Positions 17,575-27,347 are shown, counted from the first letter of the stretch. The stretch is DNA of 64,000 nucleotides from DASUPK01 sp963763955 (GCA_963763955.1 CAVXQP010000013.1:1-64000), one strand, 5' to 3'. Made by a program: numbers and translations. The notes: generated by a model not told the origin, from the letters alone.

Positions 17575-17772
17575 ATGGGCGTCTTGCCGGAGCTCGTCAA
17601 AGATGTAGGCCCGATCGTCGGGCTCGTCTCCTTCGCGGTCTTCGCGGGCCTTCTGGTCCTCTACGTCGTGCGGGCGCGCGAGATCCGCAGGCTCCGCCGA
17701 ATGGCACCCTTCCTCACTGAGGACAACGGACGACCCAGCGCGGGCAAGGGCGCGCCGACCCAAAATGGCTGA
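17575..17772 (+). CDS. Small single-span membrane protein
   Basis: 65 residues with one transmembrane helix (about 10-35, VGPIVGLVSFAVFAGLLVLYVV), then a basic stretch RAREIRRLRRMAPF and a hydrophilic tail. Divergent from the copper monooxygenase-like gene. The upstream ATG at 17521 frame is possible, but the residues before MGVLPEL look non-coding. No family recognised. Confidence 0.5.
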   Translation: MGVLPELVKDVGPIVGLVSFAVFAGLLVLYVVRAREIRRLRRMAPFLTEDNGRPSAGKGAPTQNG

Positions 17773-17791
17773 ACGCCGTCGGGGCTAGCAG

Positions 17792-18062
17792 CTAGTCCGG
17801 CTCGAGCGGCTCCACGCCGAGCAGCTCGAAGGAGACGGTCAGTCCCTCCAGTGCCTCGGTGAGCGCGCGGCCGGCTGCATCCTCGCCGTCGGCGTCCACC
17901 CACGCATAGCTGGGTGCTCACTTCCGGCAACTCTCCGCCCGGATGGCTATGGCTCACGCCGTCGTTGCCGCTGACGAGTTCGATGCCCGCTGCGGCGAGG
18001 GCGGCCCGGGCCTCGTCCGGAAGCCCGGGTTCGGTGCGAAATTGGACCCTGTACCGCGGCAC
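17792..18062 (-). CDS. Small hypothetical protein (frame broken)
   Basis: The first 50 residues are MPRYRVQFRTEPGLPDEARA and a beta-alpha-beta-like continuation. After a break near 17910 the neighbouring frame gives SYAWVDADGEDAAGRALTEA and ends VSFELLGVEPLEPD. Joined, this is a compact protein of about 90 residues with alternating strands and helices. Good coding character on both sides of the break suggests a sequencing error. It lies 30 bases after the GGDEF gene on the same strand and may share its transcript. Confidence 0.55.
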
Positions 18063-18092
18063 GGCGACGACCTTATCCGGGGTCGGCCGCCG

Positions 18093-19133
18093 TCAACGCT
18101 CCAGGCGGCGAGCTTCCAGCAGGGCGTTGTCAGCGCGATCGATCAGCGCTTCGAGCGTGTCACCGGCTTCCAGGACCGCCAACCCGACCGATATCGATGC
18201 GCCGCGCTTCTCGGCAAGGGCCAACCGGATCTCCTCGAAGCGGTTGTGCGTGCCCTCCAGGTCCGTGTCCGAGATGCTGCAAATGAATTCATCTCCGCCC
18301 CATCTCACGATGGGGTCGTATGGACGTAGATTCGAACGGAGCAAGACGACCAGATCGCGGAGCAGGGCATCGCCCGCCGCATGACCATTGCGATCGTTCA
18401 CGCCCTTGAGGTCGTCACAGTCGACGTAGGCGAGCACAAGCGTCAGGTCTGAGCGCCGGGCTCGTTCGATCTCGTTGAGGACCGCGATCTCGCCCATGCC
18501 GCGCCGGTAGACGCCGGTGAGATCGTCAAGGTGAGCCCGCTCCAGCTCTGCGAGCAGGTGCTTGCGGTCCTGCGCCGCAGCTTCGCGGTCTTTGGCTGCC
18601 CGAGCGCGATCCGTGGCGGCCTGCATGCGTTGGGCGGTGGCCTTGTCGCGCAGCTCCGCGAGAGCTACCAGAGCTCGGGCAGCCCGAGGGTCGGAGCCGC
18701 CCAGGTCCTCCCCCACCTGCCTCATCTCGCGGTCGTGCTCCTCCGCGACTCGATCACGCTCGGCCGCCACGCTGTCCCGTTTTCGGGCGACCTCGTCGCG
18801 CTGCTTGGCCTGCCCGTCACGCTCGAAGGAAACCTGGGCCCTGACCAGAGTCGCAGCATGACGGTCGAGGGTGGCCTGGACGCGTTCGGTGCGGGAGAGC
18901 TCATGGCTTCGCTTCATCTCCTCATCACCCGCGGGGTGTGAGGCAAGATCGCGATCAGCGGCGGCTTGGTCTCGCTCCGAGGAGCGCTGGTCGGCGTCAG
19001 CCTGAGTCTGGTCTTGATCGGACGCGCTCTGGTCGGTGTCGGAGGCCGTCTGATCGACGTCAGCCGCTGTCTGATCGACGGCGGAGGCCGCTTGATCGGC
19101 CTGCTGCCTTCTTCGGTCCCAACGCCAGCGCAT
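18093..19133 (-). CDS. GGDEF diguanylate cyclase with Asp/Gln heptad-repeat N-terminus
   Basis: 346 residues. The C-terminal 165 residues are a GGDEF domain with active-site RWGGDEF and upstream YVDCDDLKGVNDRNGH, consistent with making cyclic di-GMP from two GTP. No RxxD inhibitory site is obvious five residues before the motif. Residues 10-60 are short repeats of the pattern D-Q-x-A-x-x, continuing into about 110 residues of charged coiled coil. No membrane span or sensor domain is seen, so activity may be set by coiled-coil assembly. An EAL gene at 40226 could oppose it. Confidence 0.88.
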   Translation of the reverse strand: MRWRWDRRRQQADQAASAVDQTAADVDQTASDTDQSASDQDQTQADADQRSSERDQAAADRDLASHPAGDEEMKRSHELSRTERVQATLDRHAATLVRAQVSFERDGQAKQRDEVARKRDSVAAERDRVAEEHDREMRQVGEDLGGSDPRAARALVALAELRDKATAQRMQAATDRARAAKDREAAAQDRKHLLAELERAHLDDLTGVYRRGMGEIAVLNEIERARRSDLTLVLAYVDCDDLKGVNDRNGHAAGDALLRDLVVLLRSNLRPYDPIVRWGGDEFICSISDTDLEGTHNRFEEIRLALAEKRGASISVGLAVLEAGDTLEALIDRADNALLEARRLER

Positions 19134-19219
19134 ACGCGCCTTCCTTTTCTCCCGGACAACGGGAGCGATGCCCGTCCGACGACTCTAGCGCCAACTGAAG
19201 GCCAGCATGAGCCCTTTAC

Positions 19220-19645
19220 ATGGCGAGGTACGATGGGCGTGCTTTGGAGGGCCACGAGCTTCACCCTGAAGACGCGGCGGACATGCGCGAGGCCGCTGGG
19301 GATGGGCAGGGCACGCTTCGCCGGGACATCTCGACCGCGTTGGTCGGTCTCTACAAACAGCACTTCGGCAAGGGGCCAACGCGCTGCCAGACCTACCTGG
19401 AGCCCAACCTGGTGGTGGTGATCCTGGGCGAGGGCTACACGGCGAGCGAGCGGACCCTGTTCGAGGCCGGCAAGTGGTACGAGGTCCGCAGCGCCCGACA
19501 GATCTGGCAGGACAGCATGCAGGAGCTCTTCGTCACCACGATCGAGAAGCTGACCGGGCGCACGGTCGCGGCCTTCCTGAGCGCCAACCGCCAGGACCCG
19601 GACTTCGCGGTGGAGCTCTTCGTGCTCGAGCCCGTCCCGGACTGA
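19220..19645 (+). CDS. DUF2294 family protein
   Basis: 141 residues. 'LRRDISTALVGLYKQHFGKG' followed by PTRCQTYLEPNLVVVILG and ERTLFEAG are the marks of DUF2294 (Na-translocating-decarboxylase-like annotation, function unproven). The family core starts near residue 30, so ATG 19283 is an alternative start; neither has a clear Shine-Dalgarno site. Divergent from the GGDEF gene. Confidence 0.75.
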   Translation: MARYDGRALEGHELHPEDAADMREAAGDGQGTLRRDISTALVGLYKQHFGKGPTRCQTYLEPNLVVVILGEGYTASERTLFEAGKWYEVRSARQIWQDSMQELFVTTIEKLTGRTVAAFLSANRQDPDFAVELFVLEPVPD

Positions 19646-19755
19646 GCCGGATTCCTCGCTTATTGCGGTGACGGTGAGAAGGGCCGGCCGCAGCCGGGCC
19701 GATTCGGTGGGACAGTTGCGGTCCGGCACATGGCTCCAACCTGAAAGGGGAGACT

Positions 19756-19965
19756 ATGGGCCTCAGGCAAGCGCAACGCGACGTGAGATGGTTGATCCGC
19801 TCTCAAGCTGAGTTCGACTCAATCGAGGAGCGCATCGATGAGTTCCGGGGCTTGGACGATCAGGAGCGCGCCGCGCTGTGGCTCTACGCGTGGTCGCGTC
19901 AGGGCCGCGGCTGGCAGCGCGCTACGGCGGACGAGCTCCTCAACTTTGTCGGAGGGAGCCCCTAG
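19756..19965 (+). CDS. Small hypothetical protein
   Basis: 69 residues, mainly helical (MGLRQAQRDVRWLIRSQAEF), with a Trp-rich C-terminal part. GGGGAG lies seven bases before the ATG. Its stop overlaps by four bases the stop of the convergent gene at 19962. No family recognised. Confidence 0.55.
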   Translation: MGLRQAQRDVRWLIRSQAEFDSIEERIDEFRGLDDQERAALWLYAWSRQGRGWQRATADELLNFVGGSP

Positions 19966-20153
19966 GAGGACTCCTGTTCATCCTCGGCCCGCCGGAGACG
20001 GGAATCGGACAGAGCGAAGGCCCGCTCCAACTCCCTCATCCGGCCAGGACTCGTCGGCCGCGGGCCATGCATCTTGGCCCGGTAGAGGTCACGGCGTTCG
20101 CGGTGGTAGCGCGCATCGACCCTCAGTTCGTCCAGGCGATGAAGAGTGGTCAT
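19962..20153 (-). CDS. Small charged helical protein
   Basis: 63 residues, very rich in Arg, Glu and Asp, predicted as one or two helices (ELRVDARYHRERRDLYRAKM). Lies 24 bases after the 20178-20549 gene on the same strand and may be its operon partner. No known domain. Confidence 0.5.
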   Translation of the reverse strand: MTTLHRLDELRVDARYHRERRDLYRAKMHGPRPTSPGRMRELERAFALSDSRLRRAEDEQESS

Positions 20154-20177
20154 CTTTCTCAGGGGCTTGGTCCTTGC

Positions 20178-20549
20178 TCAGCGTTGGGCGTCGAGAGAAA
20201 CGAGCGGGAGCCGGCGTTCGCGATGGAGGCGGTCCACCTCGTCCAGAATCTCGCGACGTGCCCGAAACTTGCGTTCGTACCCGCGCACCCGCTTGATCGC
20301 CTGCAGGTCGGCAGCTTCGAGCGCCGCCTGGACCTCGCCGCTGCTGAGCGCGTCGTAGCCGGGGAGCGGCTCATCCTGGCGCAGCCAGCGAAGCTTGTCG
20401 AAGACGCTGACGCGATTCTGATGGGTGTGCTCGTAGCGCTCAATCTCCGTGAGCTCGACCTGGGAACGGCTGGAGAGCGAGGCGATCACTTCTTTGGTCT
20501 TGAGGCTGTCGTAGCCAGAGATCGGCTCTTTGGCGGTGGCGGTGGTCAT
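20178..20549 (-). CDS. Conserved small helical protein
   Basis: 123 residues from ATG 20549, with GGAGG eight bases upstream. Two related halves are visible: ISGYDSLKTKEVIASL near the N-terminus and LPGYDALSSGEVQAAL in the middle, each followed by a helical stretch ending in a YEH/YER motif. This internal duplication (GYD-x-L-x(3)-E-V) is clear in the sequence. A role in protein-protein contacts is plausible, but nothing specific can be said. Longer upstream translation in this frame looks like non-coding sequence. Confidence 0.65.
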   Translation of the reverse strand: MTTATAKEPISGYDSLKTKEVIASLSSRSQVELTEIERYEHTHQNRVSVFDKLRWLRQDEPLPGYDALSSGEVQAALEAADLQAIKRVRGYERKFRARREILDEVDRLHRERRLPLVSLDAQR

Positions 20550-20696
20550 TTTCTTGCCTCCGGTCGTGGGGACCCCTCCGGCACGGTTGTTGGGGGCGGG
20601 ATCGGCGAAGCCGACGGGATCGGGGATGCGGCGGGCATCGGCGACGCTGGAGGGATCGGGGTGAGTTCCGTGGCCATATGAACACGGTACCACTAA

Positions 20697-20709
20697 TTCA
20701 TGAAATACT
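20697..20709 (+). promoter_or_regulatory. TTCATGAA palindrome overlapping a -10-like box
   Basis: TTCATGAA (20697-20704) is an 8-bp palindrome directly followed by AATACT (20704-20709), a fair -10 box nine bases before ATG 20718. The arrangement suits a leaderless, autoregulated regulator gene. The sites are visible; their use is inferred. Confidence 0.35.
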
Positions 20710-20717
20710 TTTCCGCT

Positions 20718-21017
20718 ATGACGGACCGAAACTCGCAGCTGACTCCTCCCCGCTGGGACTTCCTGACCAACCACGCGCACGTCCTCGTCTGCGTGGCTCG
20801 CGACCCGGGCATCCGGCTGCGCGACATCGCCGCCGCCGTGGGGATCACGGAACGCGCCGCCCACCGGATCGTCTCCGAGCTGGTCGACGAGGGCTATGTG
20901 GTGCGCGAGCGGCAGGGCCGAAGGAACCGCTACCAGGTAAGGACCAAGCTGCCGCTGCCCCACCCCCTGGCCGAGGAGCATGAGGTGGGCGATTTGCTCG
21001 AGGTACTGATCGGCTAG
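20718..21017 (+). CDS. Winged-helix transcriptional regulator (MarR/ArsR-like)
   Basis: 99 residues. 'RLRDIAAAVGITERAAHRIV' is the recognition helix region and 'LVDEGYVVRERQGRRNRYQV' the wing. ATG 20718 is preferred over ATG 20700 because 20700 lies inside the TTCATGAA palindrome and no Shine-Dalgarno site serves either. The stop TAG shares a base with the GTG of the next gene, so it is coupled to the DMT transporter and may regulate it. Confidence 0.8.
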   Translation: MTDRNSQLTPPRWDFLTNHAHVLVCVARDPGIRLRDIAAAVGITERAAHRIVSELVDEGYVVRERQGRRNRYQVRTKLPLPHPLAEEHEVGDLLEVLIG

Positions 21018-21880
21018 TGACCTTCGGACTTGCGCTCGCCCTGGCCTGCGCGCTCGCGACGAGCGTCTCCTTTCTGTTCAAGCAACGCGGCGCGGTCTCG
21101 GCGCCGCCGGTGCGCGTTCGCCACCCGCTGCGAAGCGCCGCCGACCTCTTTCGCTCCAGGTGGTTCGCGGTGGGCTGGGTGGTGGCGGTCGGAGCCTGGG
21201 CGCTTCACGTCGGCGCCCTTGCGCTCGCGCCGCTGTCGGTCGTGCAGGCCGTCCTCTCGGCCGGGCTGGTCTTCCTCGCCGTGCTCGCCGAGCGGTTCTT
21301 CGGCTTTCGCCTCGGTCGCCGGCAGTGGACGGGCTTGATCATCACTGCGGCGGGGCTCGCGATCATCGGGATCACTCAAGGGGCGCAGCCCAGCGACCCT
21401 CCGGGCTACGCACTCGCCGCCTTGATCACCATCGAATGCGGCGTCCTTCTGCTCGCCACCGGGCTTGCCGTGATCTCGGGCCGCCTCCGCGTCCTACAGG
21501 CGAGGGAGGGCCTCCTCCTCGGCGCAGCCGCCGGCGCGCTGTTCGGCGTTTCCGACATCGCGCTCAAGTTCCTCACCCACGCCGTTCAGGACGGGGTGCT
21601 CGAGCTGATCAGCCCCTGGACGTTCGCGGCGCTGGCCGCCTCGGTGATCGCCTTCTATGCGTCGGCCCGCGGCCTGCAGATCGGCCCGGGGGTCGAAGTC
21701 ATCGCCCTCACCTCGGTGGCGGCCAACCTCGTCGCGATCGTCGGCGGCGTACTGATCTTCCGTGACTCGATCGGGACCGGGGCGGTGGCAATCGCCGGAC
21801 GGATGATCGCGTTCGGGCTCGTCATTGCTGGTGCGGCCCTGATCCCCGCCCCACTCCGGGTCGCCGATCGATCACCCTAG
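21017..21880 (+). CDS. EamA/DMT-type membrane transporter
   Basis: 287 residues with nine to ten hydrophobic segments in two repeats. ALAPLSVVQAVLSAGLVFLA and 'IGPGVEVIALTSVAANLVAI' fall at equivalent places in the two halves, as in the drug/metabolite transporter superfamily. It may be of the NIPA/DUF914-like branch, judging by the 'FLFKQRGA' opening. Translated from GTG overlapping the regulator stop (TAGTG). Its stop forms a CTAG tetranucleotide shared with the convergent HxlR gene. Confidence 0.8.
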   Translation: MTFGLALALACALATSVSFLFKQRGAVSAPPVRVRHPLRSAADLFRSRWFAVGWVVAVGAWALHVGALALAPLSVVQAVLSAGLVFLAVLAERFFGFRLGRRQWTGLIITAAGLAIIGITQGAQPSDPPGYALAALITIECGVLLLATGLAVISGRLRVLQAREGLLLGAAAGALFGVSDIALKFLTHAVQDGVLELISPWTFAALAASVIAFYASARGLQIGPGVEVIALTSVAANLVAIVGGVLIFRDSIGTGAVAIAGRMIAFGLVIAGAALIPAPLRVADRSP

Positions 21881-22191
21881 GCGGGCTGCCGGAGCAGGCC
21901 GGAGACCGCAGCCGCCAGCCTCTTGCCGGTCGCGGTCAGCCGGTACTCGGCGTGCGGCGGGCGGCCCGGGACGAGCCGCCGCTCGACGATGCCGGCGGCC
22001 TCGAGCTGCTCGAGGCGGTCGGAGAGGGTCGTCGGTGAGATCCCGGGCAGCGACTGCCGGAACTCGTTGAAGCGGGCGGCGCCGCTGGAGCAGGCGTAGA
22101 TCGTGCCCAGCGTCCAGCGGCGCTCCAGCAGCTCCGCCACCGAGCGGAGCTCGGAGGGGACCGGCGCGCAGCTACGACACCGGGGCGACAT
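21877..22191 (-). CDS. HxlR-family winged-helix regulator
   Basis: 104 residues. 'LLERRWTLGTIYACSSGAAR', then FNEFRQSLPGISPTTLSDRL and GIVERRLVPGRPPHAEYRLT, are diagnostic of HxlR regulators. Cysteines sit at the N-terminus (CRSCAPV), as in redox- or electrophile-sensing members. It overlaps the 3' end of lon by 20 bases and so is probably translated from the same message. It converges on the DMT gene and may respond to a stress linked to Lon. Confidence 0.88.
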   Translation of the reverse strand: MSPRCRSCAPVPSELRSVAELLERRWTLGTIYACSSGAARFNEFRQSLPGISPTTLSDRLEQLEAAGIVERRLVPGRPPHAEYRLTATGKRLAAAVSGLLRQPA

Positions 22192-24471
22192 CTGCTCCGC
22201 GCTCGGCCGGCTCCAGGGCGTGCTCGAGCACCTCGCCGATGCTCATCACGGGATGGAAGGTCATCTGCTCGCGGACCTCCTCGGGGACATCATCGAGGTC
22301 GCCGCGGTTTCGCTCCGGCAGGATCACCTCGGTCAGCCCGGCCGCATGTGCCGCGAGGACCTTCTGCTTCAGGCCGCCGATCGGCAGCACCCGGCCCTGC
22401 AGGGTGACCTCTCCGGTCATCCCGACGGTGTGCTTCACCGGGCGTCCGCTCAACAGCGACGCCAGCGAGGTGGTCATCGCCGTGCCCGCGCTCGGCCCGT
22501 CCTTGGGGATCGCCCCGGCGGGAACGTGCACGTGGAACTCGCGCTTGAAATCGGCGCTGTCGATGCCGAGCTCGTCGGCGTGGGAGCTGACATAGGAGAG
22601 CGCGATCCGCGCTGACTCCTTCATCACGTCACCCAGCTGACCGGTCAGCACCAGGCCCTTGTCGCCGTCCATCGCGGTTGCCTCGATGAAGAGGACGTCG
22701 CCGCCGGTTCCGGTGACCGCCAGGCCGGTGGCCACGCCGGGGATCGCCGTGCGCTCCACGGACTCCTGGAAGAACTTCTGGCGCCCGAGGGCGTCGACCA
22801 CTTCATCGGTGTCGATGGCGATCGGCGCCTCCGCCTCGCCCGAGGCGATCCGAGTCGCCTCGCGGCGCAGCAGCTTGCCCAGCTCGCGCTCGAGCTGGCG
22901 CACGCCGGCCTCGCGGGTGTACTCGGCGATCACCTTGCGCAGGATCGCGTCGGAGGCCTCGACCTCGTCGGGCTTGAGCCCGTTGCGCTCCACTTGGCGC
23001 GGCCACAGATAGCCACGGGCGATCGCCAGCTTCTCATCGGTCGTGTAGCCGTCGAAGCGGATGACCTCCATGCGGTCGAGCAGGGGCGCCGGGATCGTGT
23101 CGACCATGTTCGCGGTCGCCAGGAAGACGACCTCGGAGAGGTCGACCTCGACGTCGAGGTAGTGATCGCGGAAGGAGTGGTTCTGCGCCGGGTCGAGCAC
23201 CTCGAGCAGGGCTGCGGAGGGATCGCCGCGCCAGTCGGCGCCGACCTTGTCGACCTCGTCCAGCAGGATCACGGGGTTCATCGTCTTCGCGTCGCGCAGG
23301 GCGCGGACGATCCGGCCCGGCAGCGCGCCGATGTAGGTGCGCCGGTGGCCTCGGATCTCGGCCTCGTCGTGGATCCCGCCCAGCGAGAGGCGCACGAACT
23401 CGCGCCCCAGGGAGCGGGCGATCGACTCGCCGATCGAGGTCTTGCCGGTTCCGGGAGGCCCGACCAGGGTGAGGATCGCGCCGTTCGCGCGGCTCTCGCC
23501 CTCGACGCCGCGGTCCTGGCGCAACTTGCGGACCGCGATGAACTCCGTGATGCGCCGCTTGACGTCATCGAGGCCGGCGTGGTCCTCGTCGAGGACCTCG
23601 CGGGTGTGCGCGGGGTCGAGCCGCTCCTCGGAGCGCTTCGACCACGGCACGGCCAGCAGCCAGTCGAGGTAGCTGCGGATCATCGATGACTCGGGCGACT
23701 GCTCGCCCTGGCGCTCGAGCCGCCGCAGCTCGCGCTCGGCCTGCTCGGCTACCGCTTCGGGCATCTCGGCTTCGGCGATCTTCTTCTCGTACTCGCCGAT
23801 CAGATCGCCCTCGTCCTCGCCGAGCTCCTTGCGGATCGACTCCATCTGCTTGCGCAGGAAGTACTCGCGCTGCTGCTTCTGGGCGCCGGAGTCGACGTCG
23901 TCGCGGATCTTGCGGCGGACCTGAAGCTCGGCCAGCCGCTCGCGCTGCATCTCGACCGCGAGCTCGAGGCGCGACCTTGACGTCCAGGGTCTCCAACAGC
24001 TTCTGCTTCTGCTCCCGCGAGAGGTCCGGGACTGAAGCCGGCCGTGTCGGCCAGCGCACCCGGCTCCTCGATCGAGCGCAGGAAAGCACCGATGCGCTCG
24101 TCGGCGCCGCGCAGCTCGAGGATCTCATCGACGACGGCGCGGTACTCGCGAATCAGCTCGTCGCTGCGCTCGTCCTCGGGGTTGCCGTCGTGGATCTCCT
24201 GCACCTCGACGCGCAGCTCGTCGGCTCCGCTGGACTCCGCAGCCCCCGCCAGCCCGCGATGCAGGCCGACGACGGTCGCCGCCCACTGGCCGTTCGGCAG
24301 CTGGGCTCGCTCGATCACCTCGGCGACCACGCCGATCCGGCCGAACTCGCCGTTCTGGCGCGGCAGCAGGAAGACTCGATCTTCCTCGGCCGTGTCGATC
24401 GGCAGGGTCACCGTGACGCCGGGGAAGACGATCGCTTCATCAAGTGGAATCAGAAGAAAGGTCATGGGCAC
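22172..24471 (-). CDS. lon: Lon ATP-dependent protease (two frame breaks)
   Basis: LonA type. The N-domain starts MPMTFLLIPLDEAIVFPGV. The AAA+ module has Walker A GPPGTGKT and Walker B VILLDEVDKVG. The protease domain has the catalytic Ser in PKDGPSAGTAM and the Lys in GGLKQKVLAAHAAG, so the Ser-Lys dyad is intact. Two single-base breaks near 24030 and 23975 interrupt the N-domain; removing one base at each restores AGFSPDLSREQKQKLLETLD and RLELAVEMQRERLAELQ. The total corresponds to about 766 residues, normal for the family. Since all motifs are perfect, error in the consensus is likelier than loss. Confidence 0.9.
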
Positions 24472-24528
24472 GATCCAGTTTCTGTAGTTAGTACGGAGAG
24501 GATAGCGTGCCGAGTCGCGGGCGGCCGG

Positions 24529-26458
24529 TCAGGCCACAGGCTCGGGCTCGGAGGCCCGGGCGGCGGTTCTCTGCGCCAGGGCGCGGCTCCTGGCCGCCCT
24601 GACCAGGCTGCTGAGCGTCTCCACGTCGTAGGCGCCCCGGTGACGGCGCCCGTTGATGAAGAACCCCGGTGTGCCCGACACCCCGCACTCGTCCGCGCTC
24701 GAGACGTCCTCGGCGACCCGCGGCGCGTAGACGCGCCGCCGCATCTCGTCCCTGAACCGCTCCACGTCGAGGCCGAGCTCCTCCGCGTAACGCTCGGGGT
24801 CGGGGGCCCCGAGCTGATCCTGGTGGTGGATCAGCTTGTCGTGCATCTCCCAGAAGGCGCCCTGGGCCGCCGCGGCCTCGGCCGCCTCGGCCGCGTTCTG
24901 TGCATTCGGGTGGACGTCGTTGAGCGGCAGGTGACGCCAGACGTAGCGGAGGTCGTCCCGAAAGTCGTCGAGCAGCTCGCGGATCACCGGCTCCGCCTTC
25001 CCGCAGTACGGGCACTCGTAGTCGCCGTACTCGACCAGCGTCACGGGCGCGTCGTCTGGGACCGCGGATGTGGTCGCGCTCCGGGTCGACGTCCTCGGAG
25101 AGGTCGAGCAGGTCGTCATAGGTGCCGGCGATCTGCCGCGCTCTGACCTCAGCGGGCAGCCGGCGGGTCACCTGGAAGACGACCCAGGCCAGGAAGGGCG
25201 CCACCAGCGCCGCCGCGAGTACCCCGATCTTCGCCTCCTCGAGCTGCTGGCCGTCGAGGGCGATGCTCGCAATCAGGACGGAGACCGTGAAGCCCATGCC
25301 TCCGACGGTCGCGCCACCCAAGGTCACCGGCCAACTCAAACCCCGCCGCAGACCCAGCAGCCACGGCCTCGACACCAGCCAGACCGTGCTGACGATGCCG
25401 ACCGGCTTCCCAACGACGTAGCCGAAGAAGATGCCCAGGGTGATCGGGGAGCTGACGGCGTCGCTGAGCAGCTGGCTGTCGATGTGAACGCCGGCGTTCG
25501 CCAGCGCGAAGACCGGCACGATCACGTAGCTGGTCCAGGGGTGCAGCACGTATTGGAGCCGCTCGTTGGCCGAGATCGCCGAGGCCACGCTGCGCTGGGC
25601 GGAGCGGGCGAGCTCCGGGGTGGGCTGCTCGCGGAATGAGCGCGCCTGCTCGGTCACGCGCTCGAGATCACCCCGCTCCGGCGGGTAGGCGCTGGTCACG
25701 AGGCCCACCGCGAGGCCCGCGACCACCGGATCGATCCCCGACTCGAAGAGCGCCACCCAGAGCGCGACACCGGCGACGATGGCCGCCTCGTTCCGCCAGG
25801 TGCCGCGCACATAGCGAAGACCCAGGAGGACGCCGAAGAAGACCACGGCCAGCACCAGGGGCAGAAGGTCGACGTGATCCGTGTAGACGGTCGCGATGAT
25901 GACCAGCGCCACCAGGTCGTCGACGACTGCGATCGTGAGGATGCGGAGCCGAAGCCGGGTCCCCTGCGGCGCCAGGAGCCCCAGGGCTCCGAGCGCCAGG
26001 GCAGTGTCGGTCGACATCGCCGCACCCCAGGCGTGCGCGCCCGAGCCCCCGGCGTTGAAGGCCGTGAAGATCAGGATCGGTACCGCCATCCCGCCCAGCG
26101 AGGCGAAGACCGGGATCGCCAGGCGCTGGCGCTCGCGGAGCTCACCGGTGTCGAGCTCGCGCTTGGCCTCGAGCCCGAGAACCAGGAAGAAGAAGGTCAT
26201 CAGACCGCTGTTGACCCACTCGCGGAGGTCCATCGAGATCCCGCCGCTCCCGATGGTGATCGAGAGCTTGGTGGTCCAGAACGACTCGTAGGAATCCGAC
26301 CACGGCGAGTTCGCCCAGATCAGCGCTGCGGCCACGGCCGCCAGCAGGGCGACGGCGCCGCCCGACTCGGCGCTCAGGAAGTCCCTGACGGGTGATGCCA
26401 GGTTCCGCGCCCAGGCGGTCTTGCCAGTGAAGGCCGCCTCTGCGCGCTGAATGCTCAT
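24529..26458 (-). CDS. NhaA Na+/H+ antiporter fused to DsbA-like thioredoxin domain (frame broken)
   Basis: Residues 1-430 are NhaA with the double-Asp motif AVVDDLVALVIIA and about 11-12 spans. After a short linker the C-terminal 190 residues form a DsbA/thioredoxin-4 domain with active site YGDYECPYCG and cis-Pro region CGVSGTPGFFING. This NhaA-DsbA fusion is known in actinobacteria. A single-base break near 25060 lies exactly in the linker; removing one C restores DHIRGPDDAPVTLVEYG. Likely a plasma-membrane antiporter with a redox domain; the side of the membrane for the DsbA part is not determined. Confidence 0.88.
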
Positions 26459-26552
26459 GCACCCAGCCTACGCTCGGCGCCAAGCCGCGGCTGTCGGATG
26501 TCGGGGCGGCGTCGACGCCCTGGAAGCCGATCGCAAGCGGCTTGGCTCTTCG

Positions 26553-26938
26553 TCAGGCGGGCGCGAGCTCTGCGCGGTCCAGCAGCCTCTCGACATCGGC
26601 CTCGATGCCCTTGGTGAGGACGTCTACGTCAGGGGCGTGGTCGCGGTCACCTGTGACCCCGAAGTAGAGCTCGCGGTTGTTGAGCCGCGCCGAGCGCGTC
26701 GCGACCCGGCTTCCCAGGGCGAGCAGGAGCGGCGGCGCGAAGCCGGAGAGCTGCGCGAGGGCGTCCCCGGCTACTGCCTGCTTGGAGGACTTGATCCCGT
26801 CCATCTGCTCGCGGATGGCGCCGAGCCGCTCCGCTGGGTCGTCGATCCCCACCGGCAGGCGCGCGAAGACGGCCGAGACCCGGTGTGCATCAGGGTGACG
26901 GGAGCGGTGGCCCAGTCAGCGACCGTTCCGTGCTCGTC
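26553..26938 (-). pseudogene. Remnant of a WS/DGAT (wax ester synthase) C-terminal domain
   Basis: Pieces match the C-terminal half of long-chain wax ester synthase/diacylglycerol acyltransferases: DEHGT, then RVSAVFARLPVGIDDPAERL, AVAGDALAQLSGFAPPLLLA, and RELYFGVTGDRDHAPDVDVL. The N-terminal catalytic half with HHxxxDG is absent, and about 50 residues are missing between the third and fourth pieces. DEHGT and RVSAVF lie in different frames with foreign sequence between them. This is true decay (deletions), unlike the single-base breaks elsewhere. It overlaps the end of the glyoxalase gene, which marks a recombination junction. Confidence 0.7.
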
Positions 26939-27303
26939 GGCCGTTCTTCGCCTGCCAGAAGGCGACCTCGCCGCCGTCCGGCGCGGCGACCACGCTGCGC
27001 CAGCCCTCCGGCCCCTCGCGCGGCCCCAGCAGGACCTCCCCGCCGAGATCCTTCGCCATGTCGGTGCTCGCGCCCACGTCCGGGACCTCGACGTACGGCA
27101 ACCAGAGGGGCTGCTTCGCCTTGCACTCGACCACGCCGCCCCCGACCCGGTTCCCCATGCCGAGCGCCACGTAGGACTCCGCCCCCGCGTGAATGCGCTC
27201 AGGCCTCCAGCCGCAGAGCTGCGTGTAGAACTCGACGGCGCTCCGCAGGTCGCCGGTGTGGAGCTCGAGGTGTATGACGGGATTGGCAGCGGGCGAATCT
27301 CAT
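26916..27303 (-). CDS. VOC/glyoxalase-family protein (start frame broken)
   Basis: About 128 residues. NPVIHLELHTGDLRSAVEFY opens the beta-alpha-beta-beta-beta unit, and 'PYVEVPDVGASTDMAKDLGG' with AAPDGGEVAFWQ forms the second. The frame from ATG 27303 (GGAGGG upstream) must lose one base near 27297 to join the body. The C-terminal residues KNGRRARNGR are coded by sequence that also belongs to the WS/DGAT remnant, so the original tail may have been replaced. Function within the vicinal-oxygen-chelate superfamily cannot be specified. Confidence 0.7.
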
Positions 27304-27347
27304 CCCTCCACAGAGACCCGGGTTTCGCCGGAAATTCATCGGTCCGG

